Position numbers and translations under genes: made by a program. Shown one piece after another: positions 52,501 through 62,605 of a DNA stretch of 64,000 bases. The notes under the pieces are model-generated. The model did not search any database, was not told the DNA's origin, and saw nothing but the letters and a program-made list of their open reading frames with translations. Source of the DNA: Acanthaster planci (taxonomy: Eukaryota > Echinodermata > Asteroidea > Valvatida > Acanthasteridae). The DNA is taken from the NCBI RefSeq assembly GCF_001949145.1, contig NW_019091372.1, positions 2,037,114 through 2,101,113 on the forward strand, in the 5' to 3' direction. Every line of letters starts with the position of its first letter. Within the stretch, counting starts at the first letter, position 1.

Positions 52501-54174
52501 TCCATTCCAGAGATGGTGGTCGCTATGCAAAAGCTTTTCCCGAATCACGTGGTAGAGCAACAGTGTCTTTAGTCTGGGGAATTCAAATTTTTACGTTTCT
52601 ATGCAATCAGATAACACAGTATACCAGATTTTGCGTACTCCCTATACTTACTATAATATTCAAGTGACAAAAATACAGATAAAGGTGAAACCTCAGGTTT
52701 ATAATTTGTTAAGCTATTACCATGTGTGGTAGGGGAATTCATAATTACAAGATCACTATCCACCGATATCGTAATTAACAAAGAAAACTGTCATTATTTG
52801 CACAATTATGACGTCCATGACACAACCGCTATCTAAAAATACATTGAAGTTGTAACATTTACCGTTTAACATTGGCCGTGTCAATATTGTAAAACTGACA
52901 TCTGGCTTTTTGGGTTGAGAATTGTGTACCGAGCAGGTTGAAGTGTAAAGGTTGCAAACCTTCTTGTGAATATTTTTCAAGCATTTAGCAAAGGTTTGAA
53001 TACTCGTACATTTTCAACATACAGTTTAATATTGTATTTTCATTCAGTTACAATATACACCCTTTCATGCAGGTCTTGCAACCTGGATATCTCAGGCATA
53101 TGTACTTGCATTGAGTGTATAGTTTTCCACGTGCAGAATGGTGATGTGTTTTGTTTCTCCTCAAATCTAAACTTTTCTCTGCCATGGCTTCATCCCAAGC
53201 TCCTTAAGTCAGTTTCAAACGCAAATCAACAGTTCTAAATTTTGGTCTTTCAGCGGCTATTTAGTGTTTCGTGAAAATAGAGTCTTCAAAAATTACTGCT
53301 TTCCGTTTTTAACCAACCCCCCCTAAAAATAGAATTCAACTGCAGCAGGTTAACAGACGCCACCACCACGAACGTGTGGTTATCTGTGTCACTGTAATTA
53401 TCAGCGTTTTATCAGCAAATTTATATCATTAGCTCAACTGTTGCTTTATAGTACATGAACATGTACTACCTTGAAAATAGAAGACTCGCATTTGTGTTGT
53501 CATGGCGTCCAATGTAGCATATGCCCTGTCTGGCTTTTGGTTGAAGTGTTTAAATTGAGCGTCAATGAACAAAAAAGATCATTGATACATGCAGTGTTTT
53601 GTGAAACGCAAGGCCTTTACAGAAAATATCAAAGAATAAGAATTGTATGATTTATTGTTTTCGCACCTAGCTAGCTCACGCAGAGCCTATACATGCAGGA
53701 AAAAAAATGCACATAGGCCTGTTTGAGCGCGCTGTAGAATTGGAGGAAATAGTGAAACTGCCAGAGTTAGGTTAAATATGATGATTTGTCTGTAGGGGAT
53801 AGGAAAGAAAGCAAATAACGGGAAAAGGAAATGTAGACTGGAAAAAATAATTTCAAATTCAGGAAGGAGAAGAAAGGATTCGTATGGGCTAGACTTCACA
53901 TCATTAGGAACTTTTACTAGATTTTTTTTTAATGGAAGCATTAATTGTCGATAGAGAGGATAAAAATGAAGTCTGATGTGAAACAGCATACAAAAATGAG
54001 AAAACACTCTACTCTTTTGAATGACATGCAGGACGGAAATCATTCTGGGTGTTAAGCTCGGATGATACTAGATACGACTGTGAGCTTAAACTCGAATCGG
54101 GCGATTCTTACCTTTTCTGGTGTTGCTTCGAAAGGATTGGATAGAAGGGTCGGAGCGTACGTGCTCGACATCAT
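43529..54174 (-). CDS. Putative three-exon gene, disordered protein with NPF motifs at both ends
   Basis: I do not recognise this family. Proposed exons on the minus strand: 54174-54112 (21 codons, start MMSSTYAP, containing SNPFE), 45888-45777 (37 codons plus 1 nt, acidic and Ser/Asn-rich) and 44163-43529 (last exon, stop TGA). Junctions are GT..AG (AAG|GTAAG; ACG|GTAATA) and phases agree (0, then 1), giving 269 residues. The last exon has a long, GC-rich, clearly protein-like frame. It contains a basic, possibly amphipathic segment (about residues 75-110, with RVRRISAELRLSASS then IKRAGKGLSSGLHNVANKL), a charged Lys/Glu/Asp/Ser-rich middle with RKWEARKNK, and a C-terminus ending NNPFLD. Asn-Pro-Phe is the established ligand of EH domains (EPS15, intersectin, EHD proteins), so a role in endocytosis or recycling is inferred. 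There are no transmembrane segments or signal peptide. The first ATG pair is preferred; an upstream in-frame extension lacks ATG. Extra exons in the 8.2-kb intron cannot be excluded. The frame also stays open past the exon 2 donor to 45319. Exon 3 is the surest part. Confidence 0.55.
45092..45257. mobile_element. Long-hairpin MITE family B, copy 1 (166 bp)
   Basis: A nearly complete foldback: GGGCGTTTCACAATAGTGTG at the left with its inverse ending TTGTGAATCGCCC at the right, and arms of about 75 bp including CCAATCACAA / TTGTGATTGG. A second copy lies at 48571-48714. It lies within intron 2 of the NPF-motif gene. Confidence 0.85.
46032..46162. mobile_element. Short foldback MITE, 131 bp
   Basis: The left arm (CTATAGAGGGTTTGCGTGGC, then AGCCATCTTGCAGG, TTTTGTTCCACAGGG) pairs with the right arm (CCCTGTGGAACAAAAGAACT, then CCTGCAAGATGGCT, TCTCTATAG). 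Arms are ~57 bp with a ~16-bp loop. Confidence 0.85.
46268..46605. other. Assembly gap (277 Ns) inside an inverted repeat
   Basis: Ns at 46289-46565 are bounded by AATTATATATAACGGGTTTG on the left and CAAACCCGTTGTATATAATT on the right, which are inverses. Both sides also carry TTATGTCTAATCTC just outside. The gap therefore lies inside a hairpin element that defeated assembly. A related fragment occurs at 1358-1384. Confidence 0.85.
47373..47390. promoter_or_regulatory. Perfect palindromic RFX X-box (GTTGCCGCGGCAAC)
   Basis: GCGTTGCCGCGGCAACGC is an exact 18-bp palindrome whose core fits the RFX X-box consensus GTTRCCNNGGYAAC on both strands. A CCAAT word (GCCAAT, 47362-47367) and an ATTGG (47393-47397) flank it at short distance, in a locally CpG-rich stretch. 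X-boxes control ciliary genes in animals. No exon start could be placed next to it; it lies in the inferred first intron of the NPF-motif gene. Confidence 0.45.
48571..48714. mobile_element. Long-hairpin MITE family B, copy 2 (right end truncated)
   Basis: Starts GGGCGTTTCATAATAGTGCG and folds back through GTCGACCCAATGCGCGTTTG to TTGCAAACTCTTGGA, where homology with copy 1 at 45092-45257 stops; the last ~20 bp of the element are missing. Confidence 0.83.
49013..49250. mobile_element. MITE, ~238 bp with ~70-bp inverted repeats
   Basis: The left arm contains TCAAACATCTACAAACATAG, CGTCCTCCCACAGCAAAGTG and CATAAGTGTCATTTAT. The right arm is its inverse (AAATTTATGACAC-like, CACTTTGCTATGGGAGGACG, TGATGTTTCATACCC), at about 80% identity. 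No coding capacity. Confidence 0.75.
49716..49798 (+). tRNA. tRNA-Ser-like sequence (probable pseudogene or SINE head)
   Basis: The sequence follows eukaryotic tRNA-Ser closely. It has a box-A-like TGGCTCGAGAGGTCGGAGG, an anticodon arm TTGGACTCAAAATCAAA, a long serine-type variable arm (GGGGTCTCCCC) and a T arm with GCAGG stem, TTTAAAT loop and CCTGC stem. Defects: the acceptor stem pairs only in its inner half, the anticodon stem has a mismatch, the T loop reads TTTAAAT instead of TTCGAAT, and the anticodon position reads CAA, which would be leucine. No T-run terminator follows directly. It is therefore more likely a degenerate tRNA or the 5' end of a tRNA-derived SINE than a functional gene. 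It lies in the first intron of the NPF-motif gene. Confidence 0.5.
50611..50967 (+). mobile_element. MITE family A, copy 3
   Basis: AGCCTTTTGCGAGTTAAACT at the left and the inverse of GCCTTTTGTGAGTTAAATTT at the right. The interior is the same as in the copies at 18.0 and 39.5 kb. Confidence 0.88.
52296..52633 (-). mobile_element. MITE family A, copy 4, inverted and truncated
   Basis: Begins TAAGCCATTTGCGAGTTAAA, but the interior block appears in the opposite sense (CCATTCCAGAGATGGTGGTC), so the copy is inverted relative to the other three. Homology stops at about 52633, without the last ~30 bp of the terminal repeat. Confidence 0.82.
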
Positions 54175-57100
54175 CGCAAAGGCAGAAGGCACCTCGTCTA
54201 AAATAACTCCGAAATCCCGGTCATAATCCCACGATGAGAAAAGAAATCCAGAGATGGCTTTACCACATGCGCGCGCCAAAGATGCAGATTCTGTAGGCCT
54301 ACTGCGTTCTAATGATGACGTACCCTGCGCGCCGACTATAGTGGACGATCCATTGTAATGATAAAGCCGAAAACAGAATTGAAAAAATAAGTTAATTTAA
54401 TCGGCAGCCGTGCAAAGTGTTCATTTCGTATTCAGAATATCCCTCTGTGAGAGCTACGCAGAGGGAATGATTTCAGTGTTGCAGCTGCTGCAAATTCCAT
54501 AATAACTAGACCTTAGTACTCTCGGGCGAACCACAGTCACGCGACTAGCGACATCTGTTTGGATGGGACAGGCTCAAAATAGCATTCGATCGTGGAAAAC
54601 GTCCCGGGCGTACCTGGCTCCCGGTTTTTCCTCGCTTGTGGGGCAACAGGACCCCAGGAGAACCAGTCAAGTCAGCTTGATCGATGATGACCCTATACTA
54701 GAAAGAGTATGGATCATTTAAACATCCTTGGATCTAGTTTTTCACTATCGCCTATCGAGCCGTCGGATAACAGAGAATACTGCCACCCGATGACCGAGGG
54801 CGCGCTCCGTAGCACACGGGTGCAGCCCATGAATAAACTGCTATAGCCAACAGTAATAAATACCCGAACTTCAAAAAACTAGGAAAAATACTCACGAGTT
54901 TGTCAGGCGTTCGAGACACACATCAAGCTAAAGCCCGTTTTATGATTTTTCATTTTCTTTTCGAATTACCATTCATTAACCGATGACTTTGAAGATATTT
55001 TTTTCCACAGAAACTAGGTGACTGTAGAGCGGTCATGAAGCCCCTCGCCATTGAAAAATCGATATGCCTACACTTCTCGAAAAATAGACCGTTTTCTTCA
55101 AAACCTCGCTCAGACACAAGCTGGTTTTCGTTTTGCTTGCCTAAACCTATCTTTTCTACAAATCTTTAAATTCACAGGCCATAAAATGCTCTATTTCGTA
55201 GAAAATTTGAATGCACACAAAATTTAATTGTGATTAGGCTGGCCGGCGCAAGGAGTTTTCAGCTCATGTACTGGCCTGCACCGGCTCGTCCCCCACCGCT
55301 GCACCTTCAAGTTTGCAGGGTACCAGGAATTAAGCCTGGTACTAATATGCTGCAGTCTTATCTCCCAAAATTGCCCAAGCCCTGCATTTAAATTTAGTTA
55401 CTTATGAACCGATTTGTGTTCAAGTACACATGGAATTGTGGCGATAGGCCTTGCGCTCATGCTGTCTACCTTTCAAATAACCAACAAACAATAAATATAA
55501 TCTCTATCTGCTGTCTGACCTGTGAGTTCGGCCGTTTGCCTGTCTTTATATGTCAGCTGTAAGTTCTTTCTCCTGAATACCATTATCCGTAGGCTACTTG
55601 TATTTTTTTATCAGACGAGCTGGCACACTGTCACATCTAATCATTATTATTTATGAATAAAGTTACATGTACTTTACTTTGTTTCGCCGGACAATCTTTT
55701 GTTTCCAAGGAGGTGCCATGGTTCGCTCTTTGCCCTTATAGGTACAGGTATGTTGTCGCGCGGAACTGTACATCGATACATGCACATTCGAAATTTTATT
55801 GTTGGTAGGTATGGAAAGGAATGTCTCTCGAATCAAATTGATTTAAGCTCATATTAAGACTCAGACGCAAATGAGTTATAACCGGGAGACAAAAAACTTC
55901 GACGAGCCATTTCCTAACCCGTGGACTGACCTTGTTAAAATGGAAAAATCTCGTGCGAAAAAGAAGATATAATTCATGATTGAAACACTGACCAACACCT
56001 TTGCTCAGAGTCTTATGTTACCAGGTGTAGGGTGTTGATTTGCAGTGGGGGAAAGATATAGAAAGCCGCCGGTTAGGGAGGGCGGGGCAAGCCATTTTTT
56101 GTACAATAAACAAAACGCTTTGTGTTTAACGTCACCCCTCACCTCTGACATACCGACTCACACCTTATAGAATTTATTCATACGCCAAAGCCAAGTAATG
56201 TAAAGAGTTATAGTCTACGTTTCAGGAGAAAAATGGTCTTAAATAAGATTCTAAAAATTTCAGAGTTTTATGTAACAGTTAGCTTTGCAGACTTATGTCA
56301 ATATTGTTAAAATAATGGGGAAAGCAGGGACTATTGTTGATCGTGTGCGTATGCATAAAAATGAGTCAGCTGACTACTCGCCATTTTTATCTCGATCCTG
56401 GTATTTCGAATTGGTGAAGTCTGGCGCACAAGGAAACTCCGGGATATTCTGCCATTTCCAGTTTTTTCTTAGATGTTTTGGATCGTAAAACCCTCCTAGA
56501 AAAAAGGTAAGGGTCTTCAGATGTAAGATTGTTCATTTGTATTTCCAACCTTATCGTAATTTTGTCACCTTTTCGTTCTGTAGTTGTGGCGTTTCTTCTG
56601 AATCGATCGTGTTGATCACACTTGACGGGAATCATGTCGTTTGCATAAATTAACCGTAGAAATTAAATATTTAAAAAAAGCTGGGCTGTGTGTCCGCTTA
56701 CATTTTCACTGAATATGTTTTTATTACCAGTCTGCCAATGCATTTTTCACAATTTATAAAGGTTATAGGCCATATAGGCCTAGGAGTTAGTCCAATTAAC
56801 CATGGAGGTAGGAAAAGAACTAAGTTTGTGTTCATGAGTACTGCAGTCGTGTCACCGCAATGGCAAGTTGCATCAGGCCTAGCACATTATAGCATGCCTA
56901 GGCCTATGGCCCACAAGCGTTCGGCGCTGTTCATGCATGGTAACGGTGAAACGGCTGGCTTTAATTGATCCGTTCGGCCGATCTGCACGATCGCTTGGTC
57001 GTTCTGCTCATGTGTTTTTATAACTCTTTTCAGTGCAATCTTCAACTTGCGAAGTTTTCTTTGAGCAATTCAAGATTGTGCATATTTTAAATCTGAGCGC

Positions 57101-58938
57101 AATCTTTGAACATGTTGAATGTGCAAAATTTTTTGTGCCTTGAAATTGTGTGTGTTTAAAGGGAGTCGTGATGGTTAGCGTTTGACAGAGCCTAGACCCG
57201 TCACCAGGGCCCGACAAATACTCCTCCGTCATATACTGGGCCCTGTCCCGACCTATTGCCTTGAGGAAAGGCTAGGATTCCAGTACAAACTAGTAGTTTT
57301 GGGGGTCATTTCAAACTCTTATTTTCCCTGATTGTTATTGAATTTGTGTGGGATCCTACTTTTATTGCAGATATATTTCCAAAAATACATCCGCGGCTCT
57401 AAGAATTTTCCAAATTAAATTCAACAGGAGAAGTTAATAGCCCTCATGGGGAATTAGTTTTAGGAGGAAGAAATGTCAGAATTTCAATGTCGATGGAAAT
57501 TTAATTGCTGTTAAGTGACAATATTCATCAAAATGCTCAAATGGCGGAATTTCTCGTGTCAACTGGCATTCACTTGTGACGTACCGTGATGTAACATATA
57601 ATAAGTACACATGTATGTGCCACGCTGTATAGGCAGCAGACACGTCAAGTGCGAAACAGGCCCAACAAAATTATGCCAGATGTGCAGACGATGTCAGTCT
57701 CTTGTCAATACTTGTGTACGACTATTCCCTGTGGTTCATTTATCCACGCAATTGTTATCACTGTGCGCAATTTTTATGCCAATATCTGTGGTTGCGGGAA
57801 ATGTAAAAATTTGCGCACTTTCAAAGATACATGTAACGCTCAACATCTTCCTTCCCTAACCACACAGAATTAAACAGTAGTAAAGTGTTTAATTCTGTGG
57901 GGATAGGTCTGGTAGGCCCATAACAGCTGACTTTTGCATTAGGTTTGGCATACCTCAGAAAAACTAAGTCCAACAGTCTCTGTGCACAAAGTCCCATATG
58001 GGTGTTAACTTTTTAAGAGATTTTTATCTAACCGAGTTTGATAACATCAAGTACATGTTAACTTCTTGGACAGAGTTTTATATATGCCAGTCAGGTAATG
58101 ACGATGGCAAACTGGCCCGTGATGTCTGTGTATGGATGCATCTGGATGCACGTGTGATGCATCCAGACATGCCAGAGGGGTGGGTGACTGGGCGATAAAC
58201 CTCGTGCTGCAGCAGGAATTTTGTGGAAACATGCTCGCTTCAAGTACAAGCAAAACAACCTCAAATGAAACTTTTGAACACATGAAATACATACATGTAG
58301 ATAAGAGACCAAGGTTTTTGAATTAACTTGCAGAAGTCTTCTTGAATTACGAATGTTTTTTCGCTTTGCAGCTGTAGGGTTGTGTGCGTGTACAGCCGAT
58401 GTAGTGTAAAACGAGGCTATTGCGACAGGTGTGTATAGACTTGTTACCACATTTCCATCACATGTTTTTTTGCGTCGGCGTGGTGCGATGGGAACCAATG
58501 TTATGCACTGAGCTTTGCGTACCACGTCAGGGCTCGTGAAAGGAACTCTAAAAACAAGCATTTTAACATGAAAAAGGTTGTTCAGAGGTGTATTGTACAG
58601 ACAGAAAAGACAACAGAATTTATTATTTTCCTTTTTAAAATGTTTTTAAATTTGATTTTCCAACTTATACAAATTAGGGTCGGTCGGAAACTGGAAGCAC
58701 AAGTATTTTTTTTTCTGCTTAAACAAGTTAGTGCTCTGTTAAACAGTGATCCCGCGATCCACCTGTCGGTTAAAACTTGTTTATCGTATAGATGTGCAGA
58801 GAAATGATTCAAATGTACATGTACATGCCAAGATATTAGTTACATCACAGACCAGTACGAAAGTCCTGGTTTGGTAGCTTTGGTGAAAAACTTTGCAATG
58901 AACTGCATGTTCATGTATCTTGGTTTCATGAACTACTG
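54175..58938. other. Non-coding stretch upstream of the NPF-motif gene
   Basis: 4.8 kb. The first few hundred bases should hold the minus-strand promoter. A perfect 13-bp-arm hairpin (CACAGAATTAAAC / GTTTAATTCTGTG) is at 57863-57899. Otherwise I see AT-rich sequence without supportable exons, RNA genes or repeats. Confidence 0.4.
57863..57899. repeat. Perfect short hairpin
   Basis: CACAGAATTAAAC and its exact inverse GTTTAATTCTGTG are separated by 11 bases. It is not followed by a T-run and has no clear role. Confidence 0.7.
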
Positions 58939-59577
58939 TACAGTGCAGGTCAGAATTTTAGTCGAGACTAAAACGATCAGAGAGCCTGACACGCTGTTCA
59001 TTACACGCTTTTCAAGTTTTCAGTTTTTACCTGGTGTTGCTGGTCCAATGCACGATAAGCCAGACCCCAGACCTCATTATCTCGCCACGGCTTGGGACCA
59101 CAGACCGGACAGGTCACCGACAACGTGCAGTGAACATTGAGTTACATGTAAGTGCACTGCGTGCAGATGTGTTTACTTACCAACAGTTGCATTATCAAAT
59201 CGAAACTTCCAATAAATATATCATGATTGTTGAAAAAACTTGTGTCTTTATTTTAGTCAGTAATATTCATGTATCAAACACTAAACACCTTTTCCTTCGT
59301 GGCAAAAGCATGGTAACTTGTAAAACCGTTCTGTGACGTTAAACCGCCGTTTTAAATTGCCTCCTTAAGTATTCATGAGCTTATGAATATCATTGATTGG
59401 GCATTTAATCCAATGGGGAAAAAGTGCACTTTCTTTCAAGCCATTTAATGGGTATTTACGAAGTAAAATGGGGCCATTCATTCATAAATATTGAAATTAG
59501 AGTCCATTGGCCTTTTTTACCAGGCGTGGGAAAATTTGCATGTGCATGCATTCTGCAAGCTCTCTGATGCGTCGACA

Positions 59578-60639
59578 ATGCCACTCAAAAATCAGCTCAA
59601 CGACTATCAAAAAGGGATGATCCATGCTTGGAATATGGAGGGGATCTCCAACCGGGAAATAGCCCGTAGGCTAGAGATCAGCGAGGCTACAGTCAGGTAC
59701 AATTTGAAGAAGCTAGAGGAGAGAAATTCCATGGAGAATGTTCCGAAATCTGGCCGACCCAAGCGGACGACTGACCGCGCTGATCGCTATCTAGTCCGCA
59801 CTTCCCGCCGGAACCACTTCCTGACGGCCCCTGAGCTCAGGGATGACCTTGCCACCACAACCGGAGTCAAAGTGCATAGATCAACCATATCTCGTCGCCT
59901 AGCAGCAGTAGGCTTGCATGGACGGGTTGCGAGGCACAAACCACGCCTATCTGCCGATCACAAAGCCCAACGGATGGCTTGGGCTCGAGAGCATCTCACC
60001 TGGACCCCTGACAACTGGGCCAAAGTCTTGTGGTCGGACGAATCACGCTTCAAGCTCTACCAATCTGATGGGCGGGTTTACGTTCGGCGAAGTGTGGCTG
60101 AAGAATATTCAGAGGACTGTGTGGTCCCATCAGTCAAACACAGTGGCTCTGGGATAATGGTGTGGGGATGTTTTAGCTCTGCTGGTGTCGGTGACCTTGT
60201 GCGGGTCGAGGAAAATATCAGTGCAGCGGTTTATGTTGATATTCTCCGCGACCACTTGATCCCTTCTGCCCATCATTTGATCGGTCCTGAATTTTTGTTT
60301 CAGCAGGATAATGCACCGCTGCATACTGCAAGGATTACACAGGAATACCTGGCCGATCCGACCCCAGATTTCATTCGAGAGATGGGGGGCAGTTGGGAAT
60401 TCCAGGTCATGGAATGGCCGGCCCAGAGCCCTGACCTGAATCCCCTGGAGAATTTGTGGAACGAGTTGAAGAGGCAACTTCACCGCGAAGTTAGGCCTCG
60501 AAACAAGGATGAATTGTTCCAAATTCTCCAGCGGATTTGGTATGGTCTGGATCGTCAGATCCTAGCCAATCTGTTGGGGTCAATGGGCCGGCGTTGCCAA
60601 GCTGTCATCGATGCTGGCGGCGCTGTTACTCGGTATTAG
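59578..60639 (+). CDS. Tc1-like transposase, intact, DD46E catalytic spacing
   Basis: This cut-and-paste transposase binds the terminal repeats and integrates at TA. 353 codons, start at the ATG opening MPLKNQLNDYQ; an in-frame ATG at 59491 adds 29 residues that do not look Tc1-like. Domains: paired-like bipartite DNA-binding region at residues ~5-120 (first helix-turn-helix SNREIARRLEISEATVRYNL; GRPKRT hinge near 59-64; second helix-turn-helix around HRSTISRRLAAVGL), then the RNase-H-fold DDE core. Catalytic residues: D154 in VLWSDESRF, D244 in FQQDNAPLHTA, E291 in SPDLNPLENLW. Between D244 and E291 there are 46 residues; the Tc1 standard is 34. The extra ~12 residues are an in-frame segment around residues 261-275 (PTPDFIREMGGSWEF) between the YLAD helix and the MEWPAQSPDLNP block. 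Glycine-rich MVWGCFSSAG is present. There are no stops or frameshifts, so it may be active. Possible polyadenylation signal AATAAA at 60807-60812. Confidence 0.93.
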   Translation: MPLKNQLNDYQKGMIHAWNMEGISNREIARRLEISEATVRYNLKKLEERNSMENVPKSGRPKRTTDRADRYLVRTSRRNHFLTAPELRDDLATTTGVKVHRSTISRRLAAVGLHGRVARHKPRLSADHKAQRMAWAREHLTWTPDNWAKVLWSDESRFKLYQSDGRVYVRRSVAEEYSEDCVVPSVKHSGSGIMVWGCFSSAGVGDLVRVEENISAAVYVDILRDHLIPSAHHLIGPEFLFQQDNAPLHTARITQEYLADPTPDFIREMGGSWEFQVMEWPAQSPDLNPLENLWNELKRQLHREVRPRNKDELFQILQRIWYGLDRQILANLLGSMGRRCQAVIDAGGAVTRY

Positions 60640-60806
60640 TCCGAGCTGCCCACATTGTTTTTCTTGTTCCATGGACCCCACCATCTTGGATTTTAACGAT
60701 AATGCTCATTAACTTTGTGCATGCAAAAAACTATCCCGTCGGATTAGCTGTCACTGTGGACTCATGAACGCTAATTTTATCAATCACACTTCAATTGTTT
60801 GAATTA

Positions 60807-60812
60807 AATAAA
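60807..60812 (+). terminator. Possible polyadenylation signal of the transposase
   Basis: AATAAA about 170 nt after the transposase stop codon and still inside the right terminal inverted repeat, as expected for a Tc1 transcript that ends within the element. Confidence 0.45.
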
Positions 60813-61491
60813 GCACTCAAGACGCAGGTATGAAGTTTAATGGAATAACTAATTACATGTAGTTTATGTGCGGATAACTCCTTTCGTGTCTGTTGGATTT
60901 GATATGTGCTGCCATGCTAAGCATGTTGGCTAAAATTCTGACCTGTACTGTAAAGTGAATTTTGCATATATAACCCTATCCTCCAAAATCCTGTGGGTGA
61001 TTTTGGAGGATTGAGGGTGAATGGCAGCAGTGCATGGCTTATTGCGAAGGATGCTGGTCGTAGGTTAGACCTTGTGTTGTTTTTGCTTAGTCATGCATAA
61101 ATTAACCTGATATTTCTTTTGAATCAACTGCACTGCTCAAGAATGTCGTTCGCAATGCCTCAACATAATGACAGGAAATGCCGGAGGATTTTGAAGGATT
61201 GAGGCAGCAGGCACACCTCCAAGTAACATTTTCAAGACTTTTCGGAGGATTTAGGGAGAATCCAATTTTTTCACCCTCCAAATTGGAGGATTCTGGATGA
61301 TTGCGGAGGGTCCCTAGCAAAAAGGGCCTTGGGGGTTAGGGTTAATGTCTGATTTCAAGATTTTGGTTTTCACAGACTCATAAGCACGTTTTTGGTGTGT
61401 GATTCAGAGGAAAATACTTGGAAGTGTTTGACACGGATTATCCTTTAGCATACTTAATACCACGTAATTAAAATGAATCTTAAGAGATTAA

Positions 61492-61635
61492 CCCTCCTTT
61501 AGTTTTACAGCACAAATATGCACAAGTGCCCAAGGTCACTCTCTTGCATGTTGGTGCAGTGCACAACACCACACAGCTGTGCTTCTTTGAGGTGTTTACC
61601 AAGTGACCCAAAGAGTTGACTTCAGCATAGGAGGG
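61492..61635 (+). mobile_element. piggyBac-like MITE, copy 2, with intact TTAA flanks
   Basis: 144 bp bounded by TTAA on both sides (61488-61491 and 61636-61639), ends CCCTCCT and AGGAGGG. Nearly identical to 18863-19001 over its length. TTAA duplication and CCC..GGG ends are the piggyBac signature. No coding capacity. Confidence 0.85.
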
Positions 61636-61693
61636 TTAAGGAAGGTTTCATTTCATGGAAGAAGTGCACTGAGACTTATGTGCGTTACATGTA

Positions 61694-61797
61694 ACAGTTG
61701 TTGCCTGTGGTGTAGGGTCCGTGGTGTTTTGTACACCTGAGTTGGCACCCAAGGGTGTACAAAACTCATGGACCCCGTCACTGCAGTCAACAATTGT
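61694..61797. mobile_element. Foldback hairpin element, ~104 bp
   Basis: The left arm (ACAGTTGTTG, GTAGGGTCCGTG, TTTTGTACACC) pairs with the right arm (GGGTGTACAAAA, CATGGACCCCGTCAC, CAACAATTGT) with few mismatches over ~50 bp, leaving almost no loop. Probably a degenerate MITE. Confidence 0.7.
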
Positions 61798-62605
61798 TTT
61801 GCTATACTGTGGTCAAAGATTTCACTGGAATGCTCTTAAATCTGTAATACACGTATTTCATTGCCAGATATATTAAAACACTAATTAAAACAGATGAACA
61901 TTAAATTAGATAGGAATTTCAAAGAAAATGATTGATCATGATGTCCTTTGTTGACCTGTGATTTTATTTTTTGTGGGAGGGGGAGAAACCTAGGATTTAA
62001 AACATTTGTTTGATAGAGAAACCGGTGATCTGTAAGAAAAATTGGGGGATTTGTCGAGTGATTGAATTTCCAGACATTATTCACAACAGGATTCGTTGAA
62101 AAGTATGGACAAGATTGAAGAGAAGACGAGATGATACTACGAAATGAGCGTTTTATATAAACGGCAGTGACGATTGTAGCAGAAGCAATGGTCAGAGCAT
62201 GCTCCTGTTTCACGAGTACCACTTCGGCCATCCACTGTCATACCCAAGGTTATACAATTACAATGTAGTAGACGCGACACATTAACTCTGGGAAAGATCA
62301 CCATGATTCATTGTGTTTTGTGGCGTGACATCACCGTAGCGCACCGCGTGAATGATACTGGTACATGCGCGTTTGTAACATATTATTACGTGATCAAAAT
62401 TCACTATCTATGACCGTGGTGGAGTTTGTGAAAACGAAAATAATGGGAACTGTTTATTCCCCTTGCTTGCATGTTATTTCGTGCAGAGGAAAATTTCTCG
62501 GAACTGTCAACTCTCTGCCCAAAGCAAGCACAAAGGTACCATGTTGCATTAGTCTCTGGTGCCGGTGATCATATGAGAATAAGTTGGTTTCTGTTTTTCC
62601 CCAGG

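Larger units (their letters stand above)
45889..54111. other. Large first intron of the NPF-motif gene (inferred)
   Basis: 8.2 kb containing hairpin MITEs (46.0, 48.6, 49.0 kb), an assembly gap in an inverted repeat (46.3 kb), a palindromic X-box (47.4 kb), a tRNA-Ser-like sequence (49.7 kb) and two family-A MITEs (50.6, 52.3 kb). Between 52.6 and 54.1 kb I see only AT-rich sequence. Confidence 0.45.
58941..60950 (+). mobile_element. Complete Tc1/mariner transposon with TA target duplication
   Basis: The 2010-bp element is bounded by TA on both sides (58939-58940 and 60951-60952). Its terminal inverted repeats are about 23 bp. The left end begins CAGTGCAGGTCAGAATTTTA; the right end, reverse-complemented, begins CAGTACAGGTCAGAATTTTA, differing at 2 of 23 positions. 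It carries one intact transposase frame with about 640 bp of 5' and 310 bp of 3' internal non-coding sequence. Intact ends, target duplication and open frame suggest recent insertion. It sits between the divergent NPF-motif gene and the Suv4-20 gene. Other copies are not visible in the window. Confidence 0.9.

Noticed and set aside
59491-59577. Upstream in-frame ATG of the transposase
   Set aside because: The 29 extra residues do not resemble Tc1 N-termini, which start close to the first helix; the ATG at 59578 fits family length.
60979-61320. Repeated GGAGGATT words and short hairpin after the transposon
   Set aside because: Words are irregularly spaced with no defined unit or ends; too weak to call an element.
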